Under the pieces are notes generated by a model. That model was not told the DNA's origin. It worked only from the letters and a program-made list of their open reading frames with translations, and did no database searches. Made by a program: the position numbers and the translations under genes. 64,000 nt of DNA from CBDBBY01 sp965203215. GTDB lineage: Bacteria > Pseudomonadota > Alphaproteobacteria > Rhodobacterales > Rhodobacteraceae. Of this stretch, positions 51,416-60,294 are shown one piece after another; the stretch's first letter is position 1, and each line of letters begins with the position of its first letter. The stretch covers positions 1,054,001-1,118,000 of the forward strand of contig CBDBBY010000001.1 in assembly GCA_965203215.1 (NCBI GenBank). Reading direction: 5' to 3'.

Positions 51416-51606
51416 TTCGCGGGTGCCTTGCCTTTAGGTCAATCTCGGAGCAATCGCGTCTCTCTCGCCCGCCCTGCAGACGGAACCGTTGCTTCGAAAT
51501 CCACTTAATCCCCGACACGGAAATTAGAAAGTGCGTTCCGTGCAATTTTGTCCAAGCGGCAAATATCGTCGATTCGAATTCTCGCAATGCACGCGCTCGC
51601 CGCGAC

Positions 51607-52599
51607 TCACGGCTTCATAACAATTTTGCCGATATGAACCGAACTCTCCAAGCGCGCATGAGCTCTCGCCGCGTCGGCCAAATCAAATTCCGAATCCATT
51701 ACGGGAGCAATCCGACCGCTCGAAAGCAGAGGCCAGACATGCGTTCTCAATCCGTCCGCAATCCGCGACTTGGCCAAGTCCGATTGGGGGCGCAGCGTGC
51801 TTCCGGTGATCATCAGACGCTTCGTCATCACCCTCGCGAAATTCAGTTCAGCTTTCGGCCCCTTCAAAAAAGCGATCTGCACCAAGCGCCCGTCGTCCGC
51901 GAGCGCGCGAATGTTCCTCGGAATGTAGTCGCCTCCGACCATGTCCAGGACGACGTCGGCACCCGTGCCACCCGTCGCCTCTTTGACGGCCTCTACAAAA
52001 TCGGCTTCCCGATAGTTGATCGCCAATTCCGCTCCCAGTTTTTCGCATGTGCGACACTTCTCCTCGGATCCCGCCGTCGCGAACACTCGTGCTCCAAAAG
52101 CGTCGGCGAGCTGAATCGCCGTCGTGCCGATTCCTGAAGAACCGCCATGGACCAGAAAGACTTCCCCTGCCTTCAGGCGGCCGCGCTGGAACACATTGCT
52201 CCAAACAGTAAAGCAGGTCTCAGGGAGCGCGGATGCTTGCTCCATCGAAAATCCGTCCGGGATGTTCAGCGCGTGATCCTCGTGCGTCAGTGAGTATTCC
52301 GCATATCCGCCGCCCGGCAGCAGGGCGGTGACGGAATCGCCTTTCTTGTATCGGGCAACGCCGACTCCGGTCGCGACAACAACGCCGGCAGTTTCCAGAC
52401 CCGGCAAATCCGATGCGCCGGGCGGGGGCGCGTAATTGCCCGCGCGCTGCAAGGCATCCGGCCGATTGACGCCGACCGAAGCGTTTTTGATCAGGATTTG
52501 CTTGTAGCCCGGTTCGAGCAACGGCCGCGTCGCAGATCGAAGCACCTCCGGACCGCCCGGCTTCGCAATTTCCACGACTTTCATGTTCGCCGGCAGCAT
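51607..52599 (-). CDS. NADPH:quinone oxidoreductase (zeta-crystallin / PIG3-like)
   Basis: A 330-residue medium-chain reductase without zinc ligands: GroES-like N-terminal domain (VGVNRPDALQRAGNY, LPGLETAGVV), then the Rossmann part with FLVHGGSSGIGTTAIQLA and LDMVGGDY. Likely reduces quinones or enals with NADPH. Its ATG shares a base with the coq9 stop (TGATG), so the two are co-translated, a hint of a link to quinone metabolism (inference). Confidence 0.88.
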   Translation of the reverse strand: MLPANMKVVEIAKPGGPEVLRSATRPLLEPGYKQILIKNASVGVNRPDALQRAGNYAPPPGASDLPGLETAGVVVATGVGVARYKKGDSVTALLPGGGYAEYSLTHEDHALNIPDGFSMEQASALPETCFTVWSNVFQRGRLKAGEVFLVHGGSSGIGTTAIQLADAFGARVFATAGSEEKCRTCEKLGAELAINYREADFVEAVKEATGGTGADVVLDMVGGDYIPRNIRALADDGRLVQIAFLKGPKAELNFARVMTKRLMITGSTLRPQSDLAKSRIADGLRTHVWPLLSSGRIAPVMDSEFDLADAARAHARLESSVHIGKIVMKP

Positions 52600-53372
52600 C
52601 AGCCTGTCTTCCCGTTTGCCGAGCCGGAATTCGCTCCGCGCCGGTTTCGAGGCGCTCGAATTGACCGGGCGAATCGCTCAATGCCCTCTGCGAACGGGCG
52701 GAAAGCGGGATTGTTCCGCAAAGAAGCTTTCGCTTTTTCAATTTTCATCACTTCGTCAATCCTGCGGTTGATGAAGCTTCGCGTTTCGAAATTCCCGTTG
52801 CTCGCGTCTTCCAGCCAATGGAGCGTCGCCGAACCGATCACGGCCGAAAGCGATGCTCTTTTCGTATACCAGTTCAAATCTGCCGAGGGGTCTCTGAGAT
52901 GTGTCCAGATCCGATCCGATGTCGTCCAGAGAGCGCGGGCGCCCTCAAGGGCGTGTTGCGGCAGCGCATAAAGCGACATGCATCTTCTGACCACTTCTTT
53001 GTCATCGTCCATTGCTTCAAGCCGGAGAAACACCATTTCGGAGATCCGGTCGCGAAACCTCAGAGCCGAAAAATCGGCCTTGCCCGCTTCTTCCACCATC
53101 CTGTTGTCGCAGGCGGCGTGGAATTCCCATGCGAGATCCAGCGCTCCTCGGGAACACGCGGCCCTCGCCCTGACCAGTTCGATGCCCGAATCGCTCGCGG
53201 CCGAACGGAATGTTCGATCAGTCCAGCCGGTGTGCGGGACATGCGGCAGCGCAGCCCGCATCAGCTTTTCGCGAGTCTCTCGCACGGAGGCTCCGTCCGA
53301 TTTCGATGCGTTTTCCGCCAAATGAATGTCCTTCGCCGGTCCGCAGAACGTCCGCGACATTCGAATTAGCAT
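52599..53372 (-). CDS. coq9: COQ9-family ubiquinone biosynthesis protein
   Basis: A ~257-residue COQ9 protein, a TetR-like fold that binds lipids and assists the COQ7 hydroxylation step in ubiquinone synthesis. The C-terminal signature is clear: LNWYTKRASLSAVIGSATLH, WLEDASNG, FINRRIDEVMKIEKAKA. The start is either 53372 or the ATG at 53360. Divergent from rpsU as in other alphaproteobacteria, but here 1.6 kb of MITE and IS DNA separates them. Confidence 0.9.
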   Translation of the reverse strand: MLIRMSRTFCGPAKDIHLAENASKSDGASVRETREKLMRAALPHVPHTGWTDRTFRSAASDSGIELVRARAACSRGALDLAWEFHAACDNRMVEEAGKADFSALRFRDRISEMVFLRLEAMDDDKEVVRRCMSLYALPQHALEGARALWTTSDRIWTHLRDPSADLNWYTKRASLSAVIGSATLHWLEDASNGNFETRSFINRRIDEVMKIEKAKASLRNNPAFRPFAEGIERFARSIRAPRNRRGANSGSANGKTG

Positions 53373-53454
53373 TCTTTCAGCATCGGAAACAGCTTCAATT
53401 TGCGCGAGAATGAATCACCGGGTCGGGCATGCACTCAATTCGCGTGCATTGCTC

Positions 53455-53620
53455 GGGCGCATCCCATATTTTTTGGTCAGGCGGCGCGACAAGCCCTCCA
53501 ATCGAAGGAGTCAGGCCAACGCAAGTCTGCGAGGCGGCATCTGACGGCGAGCAGAGCGACGGCCCGCTTTCGACTTGCCGCACCTCGCCCTTCTCCATCC
53601 AAGGAAAGCGGGATGCACCC
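53455..53620 (+). repeat. MITE-like repeat, copy 6, with target duplication
   Basis: 166 bp from GGGCGCATCCCA to GGGATGCACCC, imperfect ~20-bp inverted ends. It is flanked by an 8-bp direct repeat CATTGCTC (53447-53454 and 53621-53628), the expected target duplication. The ISAs1 copy later inserted right at its right edge. Confidence 0.9.
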
Positions 53621-53627
53621 CATTGCT

Positions 53628-54865
53628 CAGGGCTTTCGCTTTTAAAATTTGCCGACCGCGTTCACGAACAGGCCGACCAGATATTTGTCGTTCCAGCCGG
53701 CGATGTCCATCCGTCCCGCGAGCAAGTGCCCGTCGTCCATGAGGCGCGCGATGTCCGGGGCGATGCGCCGGATGGCGGCGAGGCATTCCGGCCCGTTCAG
53801 CGTCCGGTTCCGCATTCGATCCTCGCCCATGACGACGTCCGGAACCCAGTGGAGGCAATTCTCGATCCTCCAGCGGTTGCGCGTGAGTTCCGGCAGCCGC
53901 TCCGGAGGAATCTCCGCGCTCATGATGCAGGTGCGGACGGCCCGCTCCGTCCTGCCCTTCAGCTCGCGGACGGCCTCGATCCTGCCGACGGCCTTGAGGC
54001 CGGGCCAGCCGTGCCGGCTGCCGCCGTTTGCTCCGCAAATCCTGCAGCCAGCCGACATCGTGCGAGACCGTCGCGACGCGCGTCTCGACACGCCCGTGCC
54101 CGCCGCCGACATGCCGGCATTCAAGCATTTCCTTCTGCGCCTCGGGATCGGAGAACCGGACCTGAACGTCCTCGTGGAGCGTTCCCTGGTCGCCCTTCGC
54201 CGGCAGCACGCAGTCCCCGCCCTTCTCCACGATCCGCGCCGATGTCTCGCGCTGCGTGTGCATCGCGTCGGCCGCCGCCGTGCGCCCGTCCAGATCCGGA
54301 AGCGCGGGGACCGCCGCGGTCTCGTTCGACTTCCCGTCGACCTCCGCCTGGCCGAGAACGAGACCGGCCCGCGGCTCGAACGCCTGCACCGGATGCAGCG
54401 CGGACTTCTTCTTCGCATCCATGATCGCGCCCCTGAGCGCCTTGCCGTCGACCGCCGCCCGGTCCCGCGGAAGCGCCGCCGCCAGCGTCTTCGCGAAGTC
54501 CGTCATGGCCCCCGACAGCTGCTCCGGATCAAGGGCGTCGGACACGTCGGAGAAGGCGTCGTGGCTCGGCGGACCGCCCTTGAGCTCCATGAATTCCCTC
54601 AAAAACTCCTGTTTGTGCTCCGCGTAGCGCGCGAATCCGCTGCACGACGAGCTGCCCGACAGCGTCGCCGGAAGGGCGACCGCCAGCATCTCGATCAAGC
54701 CGTGCCTCGTGGCGTTGCTCTTGCGGGGATCCCCGACCCCTTGGAAAATAGCGCGGAATCCTTCCATCTCCTGCCTCCGGACACTGCTCTTCGTTGTTGT
54801 TTTGACGGGAGTTCGCCATCACGCGGCGGAAAGGAAAAACAGAAATTTTAAAAGCGAAAGCCCTG
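53628..54865 (-). mobile_element. ISAs1-type element, copy 2 (complete ends)
   Basis: 1238 bp with perfect 23-bp terminal inverted repeats (outer bases CAGGGCTTTCGCTTTTAAAA) and a 10-bp target duplication CCCCATTGCT (53618-53627 and 54866-54875). The complete ends and exact duplication suggest a fairly recent insertion, although its transposase is frameshifted. It lies between coq9 and the rpsU promoter. Confidence 0.93.
53642..54767 (-). pseudogene. ISAs1-family transposase, frameshifted, copy 2
   Basis: From MEGFRAIFQGVGDPRK it reads well through AAVDGKALRGA (first catalytic Asp) and TAAADAMHTQRET to ATVSHDVGW. Then an insertion around 54010-54056 relative to copy 1 shifts the frame. The remainder (RHGWPGLKAVGRIEAVREL, RNRWRIENCLHW, GLFVNAVGKF) follows in another frame. 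Copy 1 has the opposite defect, so neither makes a whole transposase. Confidence 0.87.
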
Positions 54866-54884
54866 CCCCATTGCTCTGCACGCG

Positions 54885-54913
54885 TGGACATCGCAGAATT
54901 GCTTTGATATACA
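54885..54913 (+). promoter_or_regulatory. Predicted rpsU promoter
   Basis: TGGACA (54885-54890), 17-base spacer, TATACA (54908-54913), starting 20 bases from the end of the ISAs1 element. The insertion therefore left the core promoter intact. Confidence 0.6.
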
Positions 54914-54959
54914 GCCCACAGATTCACTAACCGCGTCCAAGGAAAGGCGGAAGCCAAGT

Positions 54960-55166
54960 ATGCAAGTGCAAGTTCGGGACAACAACGTCGACCAAGCTCT
55001 CAGAGTGCTGAAAAAGAAACTCCAGCGCGAAGGCGTTTTCAGGGAAATGAAATTGAGGCAGCATTACGAAAAGCCGTCCGAACGCAGGGCTCGCGAAAAG
55101 GCCGAAGCGATACGCAGAGCACGGAAGCTCGCCCGAAAGAGAGCGCTCCGCGAAGGCCCGCTTTGA
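54960..55166 (+). CDS. rpsU: 30S ribosomal protein S21
   Basis: A 68-residue, very basic S21: VQVRDNNVDQALRVLKKKLQ then REGVFREMKLRQHYEKPSER and an Arg/Lys-rich tail. S21 helps 30S subunits engage mRNA. GGCGGA upstream of the ATG is a fair ribosome site. Divergent from coq9 across an inserted MITE plus IS. Confidence 0.95.
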   Translation: MQVQVRDNNVDQALRVLKKKLQREGVFREMKLRQHYEKPSERRAREKAEAIRRARKLARKRALREGPL

Positions 55167-55588
55167 ATTCTGGGCGCCGTCCGATGAGGATGAAACGCTC
55201 TCGTATTTTCAAGCGGAGCATCTGAGCTTTCTTCAAAAGATTGAAACCTCGCTGCCGCTGGGCCGGGGCGGAGTACCGCATTCCGGACGCGGGAATCGAC
55301 GCAGGCTTGAAAGCGACGCGATCATAGGCATCTCGCGACAGTCGCGCCGCTTGTCCGCTGATCCTCGACCCTTTTGAATCATGAACGCAATTCGTCCGTC
55401 GCCCGCCTCTTCGCTCCGCCCAACGCAGCATTGAGGAACGGAATTTCAAATGCGGCAGCTCTGAGGTTCCTCGGACTCCGGTCCTGATCGGGATCCCTTC
55501 AGCGTCGGCGACAAGACGGTCGCGCCGTACCGGAGATCGAAATCCCGGCGGCTTGATGGATCGGGATGAAACGATGCCGCCACTCTAG
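55167..55588. other. Intergenic stretch, nothing recognised
   Basis: Between rpsU and the IS1182-type element. Short open frames without protein-like features; no repeat identified. Confidence 0.5.
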
Positions 55589-57176
55589 GAGCCTGTCCGA
55601 GAAATATTCGCTCGGGAGTTTCATGCAGTTGATGGAATAGGGCTTAAGTGCTATAAATACCGGGCAACTTTCAGGATGATTCGGAATGACCGGCAAGACC
55701 TTTCGCGACTGGCACACAGATCAGGTTTTTCTCTTGCCACCTTCGCTCGACGACTTTGTTCCGGAGGACCATCCGGCTCGGATCGTCAGGGAGCTTGTCG
55801 AGGAGGCGTTGGATCTGTCGTCGATCATGCGCTCCTATTCGGACGCCCGCGGACAGCCGCCCTACGATCCGAGGATGATGGCGGCTTTGCTGTTTTACGC
55901 CTACAGCCAAGGGATCTATTCGTCGCGGGAGATCGCGCGGTGCTGCCAGGACCGGATGGACTTCATGGCGGTGACGGCGTGCCAGCGCCCGGATTTCCGC
56001 ACCGTGAATGCCTTCCGGAAGCGCCACCTTTCGTCGCTCGGAGATTTGTTCGACCAGATATTGGCCCTTTGCAGGGGGATGGGCCTTGCGTCTCTGGGGC
56101 ATGTGTCGATCGACGGCACGCGGATTCAGGCGAACGCGTCGAAGCACAAGGCGATGAGCTACGGTCGGATGGTGAAGGCGGATGCCGAGCTGAGCGAGGA
56201 GATCCGGGAGATGCTGTCCCGCGCGGAGGCTGCGGACGCGGCGGAGGATCTCGAGCACGGGGTCGACGGCGGCAGCGGGATGCTGCCTGATCATCTGGCG
56301 ACCAAGCGTCAGCGCCGGGAGCGGATCAAGGAGCACATGGCCGCTCTTGAGGCGCAGGCCGCGGCGGCGGCCGAGGCGGCGGGCAAGGATCCGGCGGAGG
56401 CGAAGCCGGAGGACAAGGCGCAGCGCAACTTCACCGACCCCGAGAGCAGGCTGATGAAGACCAAGGACGGTTTCGGCCAGTGCTACAACGGCCAGATCGT
56501 GGTGGACGCCGACAACCAGATCATCGTCGCGCACGGGCTGACCGCCGAGGGCAGCGACCAGAAGCAGCTGGAGCCGATGATCGAAGCCGTCGAAGCGGCG
56601 GCGGGAGAACTGCCGGACGAGCTGTCCGCCGACGCCGGATATTGCTCCGAAGAGAATCTGAAGCTTCTGAAGAGAAAAGGCATCCAAGGCTATGTCGCCA
56701 CCGGACGCCGGAAGCACGGCAAGGAGACGGCGACCGGCGCCCGGCCGCCGCGCGAGGGAACCTGCCGGGCGGAGATGGACCGGAAGCTCAAGCGGGAAGG
56801 CCGGGACGGCCGGTACCGATTGCGCAAGATCACCGTCGAGCCGGTGTTCGGACAGATCAAGCAGGCGCGCCGGTTCCGGCAGTTCCTGCTGCGAGGCGTC
56901 GAGAATGCGCGGCGGGAATGGACGCTGGTCTGCATCGCCCACAACTTGAACAAGCTGGTGTCCGCGTGGCCGAACGCGCGGCCCGCCGGCGCTTGACCGT
57001 CCCGGGACCTGTCCGGGCAGGCATGGAACGCGAAAACCGAGGCCGGAACCGGGAGATCCGCCAAAACCGTCCGAGCAAAATCGCTAAATCCGGGCCGGGC
57101 GGAATAAGCAGCCTATGACAACGCCGACCCCGGTGCGGCGGTCAGGTTCAGCGGAAGCGATTACTTGGACAGGCTC
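55589..57176 (+). mobile_element. IS1182-type element
   Basis: 1588 bp; ends GAGCCTGTCCGAG and (reverse complement of the right end) GAGCCTGTCCAAG. Flanked by CTAG on both sides (55585-55588, 57177-57180), consistent with a 4-bp target duplication. The transposase is intact, so it may be active. Confidence 0.85.
55686..56996 (+). CDS. IS1182-family transposase
   Basis: A full-length 436-residue DDE transposase: N-terminal FLLPPSLDDFVPEDHPARIV, the Asp of GHVSIDGTRIQANASKH, a charged linker with an Ala-rich helix (EAQAAAAAEAAGKD), NFTDPESRLMKTKDGFGQCY, SADAGYCSEEN (second Asp) and EPVFGQIKQARRFRQFLLRG (Glu). All catalytic positions are present and the frame is uninterrupted, the only apparently intact transposase in the window. 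Confidence 0.93.
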   Translation: MTGKTFRDWHTDQVFLLPPSLDDFVPEDHPARIVRELVEEALDLSSIMRSYSDARGQPPYDPRMMAALLFYAYSQGIYSSREIARCCQDRMDFMAVTACQRPDFRTVNAFRKRHLSSLGDLFDQILALCRGMGLASLGHVSIDGTRIQANASKHKAMSYGRMVKADAELSEEIREMLSRAEAADAAEDLEHGVDGGSGMLPDHLATKRQRRERIKEHMAALEAQAAAAAEAAGKDPAEAKPEDKAQRNFTDPESRLMKTKDGFGQCYNGQIVVDADNQIIVAHGLTAEGSDQKQLEPMIEAVEAAAGELPDELSADAGYCSEENLKLLKRKGIQGYVATGRRKHGKETATGARPPREGTCRAEMDRKLKREGRDGRYRLRKITVEPVFGQIKQARRFRQFLLRGVENARREWTLVCIAHNLNKLVSAWPNARPAGA

Positions 57177-57180
57177 CTAG

Positions 57181-58051
57181 GGCCTGTCTACGCTAGAATT
57201 TTTGCTTGAGTTTTGCTTGGATCCATGCTTAAGTGACTGTCAACAATGACATAAAAATCGAGCGGCATTCAATCATGAAACAGACCGCGGCAAAACAGTA
57301 CGCCAAAATCCGCCCCTTCCTGCCGGTTCAGCGCGGGAACGTGCGGATTCCCAACATCGTCTTCATCAATGCGGTCCTGTACGTCCTGGAGAACGGCTGC
57401 AAACGGCGCGCCCTGCCGGAGCGCTTCGGAAAATGGCAAACGGTCTACGCCCGGTTCCGCCGCTGGTCGCGCAGCGGCGTGCTCGAGCGGCTGTTCGCCG
57501 CGCTTCAGGAACTGCATGCGCCCGGCGGGGACGCGGTCTGCTTCGGCCTCGACAGCACCAGCGCCGAGGTGCATCCCGACGGCATCGGGGCGCGGAAGAC
57601 GAACGGGCCGCAAAGCATCGGCAAGTCGCGCGGCGGATGGTACGCGAAGATCCACATGGTCTCCGCAAACGGCCGGCAGGCAATGATTTTTCGCCTGTCC
57701 GGCGGCCAGGCCAACGACGCGCCCGAAGGCCGCGCCCTGCCGGAGAGTTGGCCGATCCGGTCGCGGGCGCGCCTCCGGCGATGGACCGCGCCTGCGAGGG
57801 CGACGAGACCCGCCAGCTCGTCCGCGACATTGGGATGACGCCGGTCGTGCCGCCGAAGGCGAACCGGAAAGCCGAATGGGAATACGACCGGAAAACCTAC
57901 AAGCTTCGCAACGAGATCGAACGGCTGTTCCGGAGATTCAAGGGCTATCGGCGCCTCTTCACGCGGTTCGACAAGCTCGACGCGACCTATCGGGGCTTCC
58001 TGAACCTCGCCGCCGTCTTCGAAATGACGCATGATTTAGCATAGACAGGCC
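57181..58051 (+). mobile_element. IS5-type (IS427-like) element
   Basis: 871 bp; ends GGCCTGTCTACGCTAG and (reverse complement of the right end) GGCCTGTCTATGCTAA. CTAG lies on both sides (57177-57180, 58052-58055); the left CTAG is also the right flank of the IS1182-type element. Confidence 0.85.
57275..58044 (+). CDS. IS5-family transposase in two frames
   Basis: First frame 57275-57838: MKQTAAKQYAKIRPFLP, YVLENGCKRRALPERFGKW and CFGLDSTSAEVHPDG, with the Asp of GLDST. Second frame (about 57433-58044): APPAMDRACEGDETRQLV, PPKANRKAEWEYDRKTYKLR and EIERLFRRFKGYRRLFTRF. The homology passes from one frame to the other (a -1 shift) near 57730-57770. IS427-group elements are naturally made as two frames joined by frameshifting, so this may be normal; a disabling mutation is the alternative. 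Confidence 0.82.
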
Positions 58052-58181
58052 CTAGTCGAAAATCGTGGCCGCGCCTCAAGATTCTTGCGCCATGCGCCGC
58101 TCCTTCGCCGGCCTTCGCCAATATCGGCAAGGGGAAAGTAACTGTGTGGTCGAAATACAAAAATGATTGACGGAGTTAAAA

Positions 58182-59378
58182 ATGACGAAATCTGTCATTG
58201 TTGCATCAGCCAAGAGAACAGCCATCGGAGACTTTTGCGGAGGATTTTCCGAAGTTTCAGCTCAGGAGCTAGGCGGCCGGGCCATTGAATCGGCGATTTC
58301 CGACGCGAATGTCGATCCGTCCGAAATCAATGAAACGATAATGGGCTGCGTGCTTCCCGCCGGACTGGGACAGGCGCCGGCGAGACAGGCGGCCATCGGA
58401 GCGGGGATTCCGAATTCGGTTCCTGCAACGACCGTGAACAAGATGTGCGGATCCGGAATGAAAGCCGTGATGCTGGCGCATGATGGCATCGCATTGGGAA
58501 ACTCCTGTTGCGCGGTCGCCGGGGGAATGGAGAACATGACCCGCTCGCCGCGGCTATTGCCAAGATCGCGCGAAGGCGCGCGCATCGGCGACTTCAAGGC
58601 TCTCGATCACATGTTCCTGGACGGATTGGAGGATGCTTACGACAAGGGTCTATTGATGGGGACTTTCGCAGAAGACTGCGCATCCGCTTACCAGTTCACG
58701 CGAAAAGAGCAGGATGAGTTTGCAATAGGTTCTTTGCGCAAAGCGCAAGTCGCTGCGTCGACCGGCAGCTTCGAAAAGGAGATACAAGCCATGCAGGTCG
58801 TGCGGAAGAAAGGCTTGAGCAGCGTTGCCGAGGACGAAAGACCGAATCGGGTCGATCCCGACAAAATTTCCCGGCTCAAGCCTGCATTCCGCGAAAACGG
58901 AACCGTAACCGCCGCAAACTCGTCGTCAATTTCCGACGGTGCAGCCGCGCTGGTGATCGCGGACGAAGTCCACGCCCAAAGGCGTGGACTGCCGGCAAGG
59001 GCGCGCATTGCAGGGCACGAATCATTCGCGCAGGCTCCGAGCCTGTTCACGACGGCCCCGGTTTTCGCCGCGAAATCGCTTTTGCAGAAGCTGTCATGGC
59101 ATGTGAAGGATGTGGATTTGTGGGAGGTGAACGAAGCATTCGCTGTCGTTGCAATGGCATTCGCTCGGGAACTTGGAATTCCCTCTGAGCGAATGAACGT
59201 CAACGGCGGAGCGTGCGCACTCGGTCACCCGATCGGAGCATCCGGCGCCCGGATTATCGTCACTCTTCTGCATGCGATGGAACGAAACCGAAGTCGCCGC
59301 GGTGTTGCCGCAATTTGCATCGGAGGCGGTGAAGCGACCGCAATCGCTTTGGAAATTCCGCAGAACGCTTGGAATTAA
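58182..59378 (+). CDS. Acetyl-CoA acetyltransferase (thiolase)
   Basis: A 398-residue thiolase. Nucleophile Cys in TTVNKMCGSGMKAVML, NEAFAVVAMAFA, the His of NGGACALGHPIGASGAR and the second Cys in AICIGGGEATAIAL, where the usual Gly after GGG is Glu. It condenses or cleaves acetoacetyl-CoA-type substrates. The ATG at 58182 has CGGAG seven bases upstream. It stands 125 bases after the IS5 element, so its promoter must lie close to or within the IS end. Confidence 0.9.
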   Translation: MTKSVIVASAKRTAIGDFCGGFSEVSAQELGGRAIESAISDANVDPSEINETIMGCVLPAGLGQAPARQAAIGAGIPNSVPATTVNKMCGSGMKAVMLAHDGIALGNSCCAVAGGMENMTRSPRLLPRSREGARIGDFKALDHMFLDGLEDAYDKGLLMGTFAEDCASAYQFTRKEQDEFAIGSLRKAQVAASTGSFEKEIQAMQVVRKKGLSSVAEDERPNRVDPDKISRLKPAFRENGTVTAANSSSISDGAAALVIADEVHAQRRGLPARARIAGHESFAQAPSLFTTAPVFAAKSLLQKLSWHVKDVDLWEVNEAFAVVAMAFARELGIPSERMNVNGGACALGHPIGASGARIIVTLLHAMERNRSRRGVAAICIGGGEATAIALEIPQNAWN

Positions 59379-59400
59379 GGCTCTGCTGAGTGTGAGCTCT

Positions 59401-60276
59401 CTATTTCCAACGGCGATGGATCCAAAACCATTGTTCAGGATGTTCCCGAATGCGCCGCTCCAAGCTCTCATTGTATGAGCGCGTCATGGCGACGGGATCA
59501 CCTGCTTCGATAGGCTTCTCAAAGCAAACCTTGAAGTCGACGCCATTGCTCTTCCGAATTCCGTAGAACGGGATGAAATGCGCGCCACAACGCATCGCGA
59601 TTTTTGCGGGATCAATGCTGGTTTTCGCAGAGTGCCCCATGAACCGGAAGTCCACTCCATCCTGCGCATGCTGATCATTCAGGATGACCGAAATTCCGCC
59701 GGAGCGAATATAGCTCATCAAGCCCTTCAGACCTCTCCTGCCCTTCGGAAAAACTGATTGGCCGAGCCGTTTCATGGCCGCCACGTACCTTCTGTTGAAA
59801 AATCGATTGTTCATGGGACGGTAGAGTCCGCCTGCGGATATCCCGCGTCCGATCAGCGATGCGCGGGCAGCTTCGTAATTGCCGAAATGCGCGCCAATCA
59901 ATATCACCGGCGTCTTCAATCGAGCGGCACTCTCCAGCGTATCGAGTCCGTCACCTTCCGGAATCCAATTGACGGCCCTGCTTTTGAACTGGTCAGGGCT
60001 GAACAATTCCGCGTAAAGCCTTCCGAAATTGTCGAGGCATCCTTTGTAAATCCGCTTTCTTTCAGATTGAGAAAGTTCCGGCAGTACAAGATCCAGATTT
60101 GCTTTGATTCGACTGCCAAATCCCATCAACGGACCTACGGAAGACGACATCAGCGCTCCTGCCATCGGCACACGGCGCTCGTAAGGAAAAAGGCTCAGGC
60201 TTCCCATGGCCGCCCGCAAGAATACATCAGCCGAGTATTCCGCCAATCGACTCTTCTCATCTACGCCGCTGTTCAT
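59401..60276 (-). CDS. Lipid A acyltransferase (LpxL/HtrB family)
   Basis: A 291-residue inner-membrane acyltransferase that adds secondary acyl chains to lipid A. The catalytic His-x4-Glu is in LIGAHFGNYEAARA, the GLYRPMNN block follows, then FPKGRRGLKGLMSYIRSGG and DQHAQDGVDFRFMG. It convergently faces the thiolase gene. LpxL, LpxM or LpxP identity cannot be settled from motifs alone. Confidence 0.88.
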   Translation of the reverse strand: MNSGVDEKSRLAEYSADVFLRAAMGSLSLFPYERRVPMAGALMSSSVGPLMGFGSRIKANLDLVLPELSQSERKRIYKGCLDNFGRLYAELFSPDQFKSRAVNWIPEGDGLDTLESAARLKTPVILIGAHFGNYEAARASLIGRGISAGGLYRPMNNRFFNRRYVAAMKRLGQSVFPKGRRGLKGLMSYIRSGGISVILNDQHAQDGVDFRFMGHSAKTSIDPAKIAMRCGAHFIPFYGIRKSNGVDFKVCFEKPIEAGDPVAMTRSYNESLERRIREHPEQWFWIHRRWK

Positions 60277-60294
60277 ATTGCTACGCCACTCAAT

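Noticed and set aside
53429..54424. Long plus-strand frames across the MITE and ISAs1 element
   Set aside because: They run antisense through the transposase and through the MITE, where the recurring peptide only reflects the DNA repeat.
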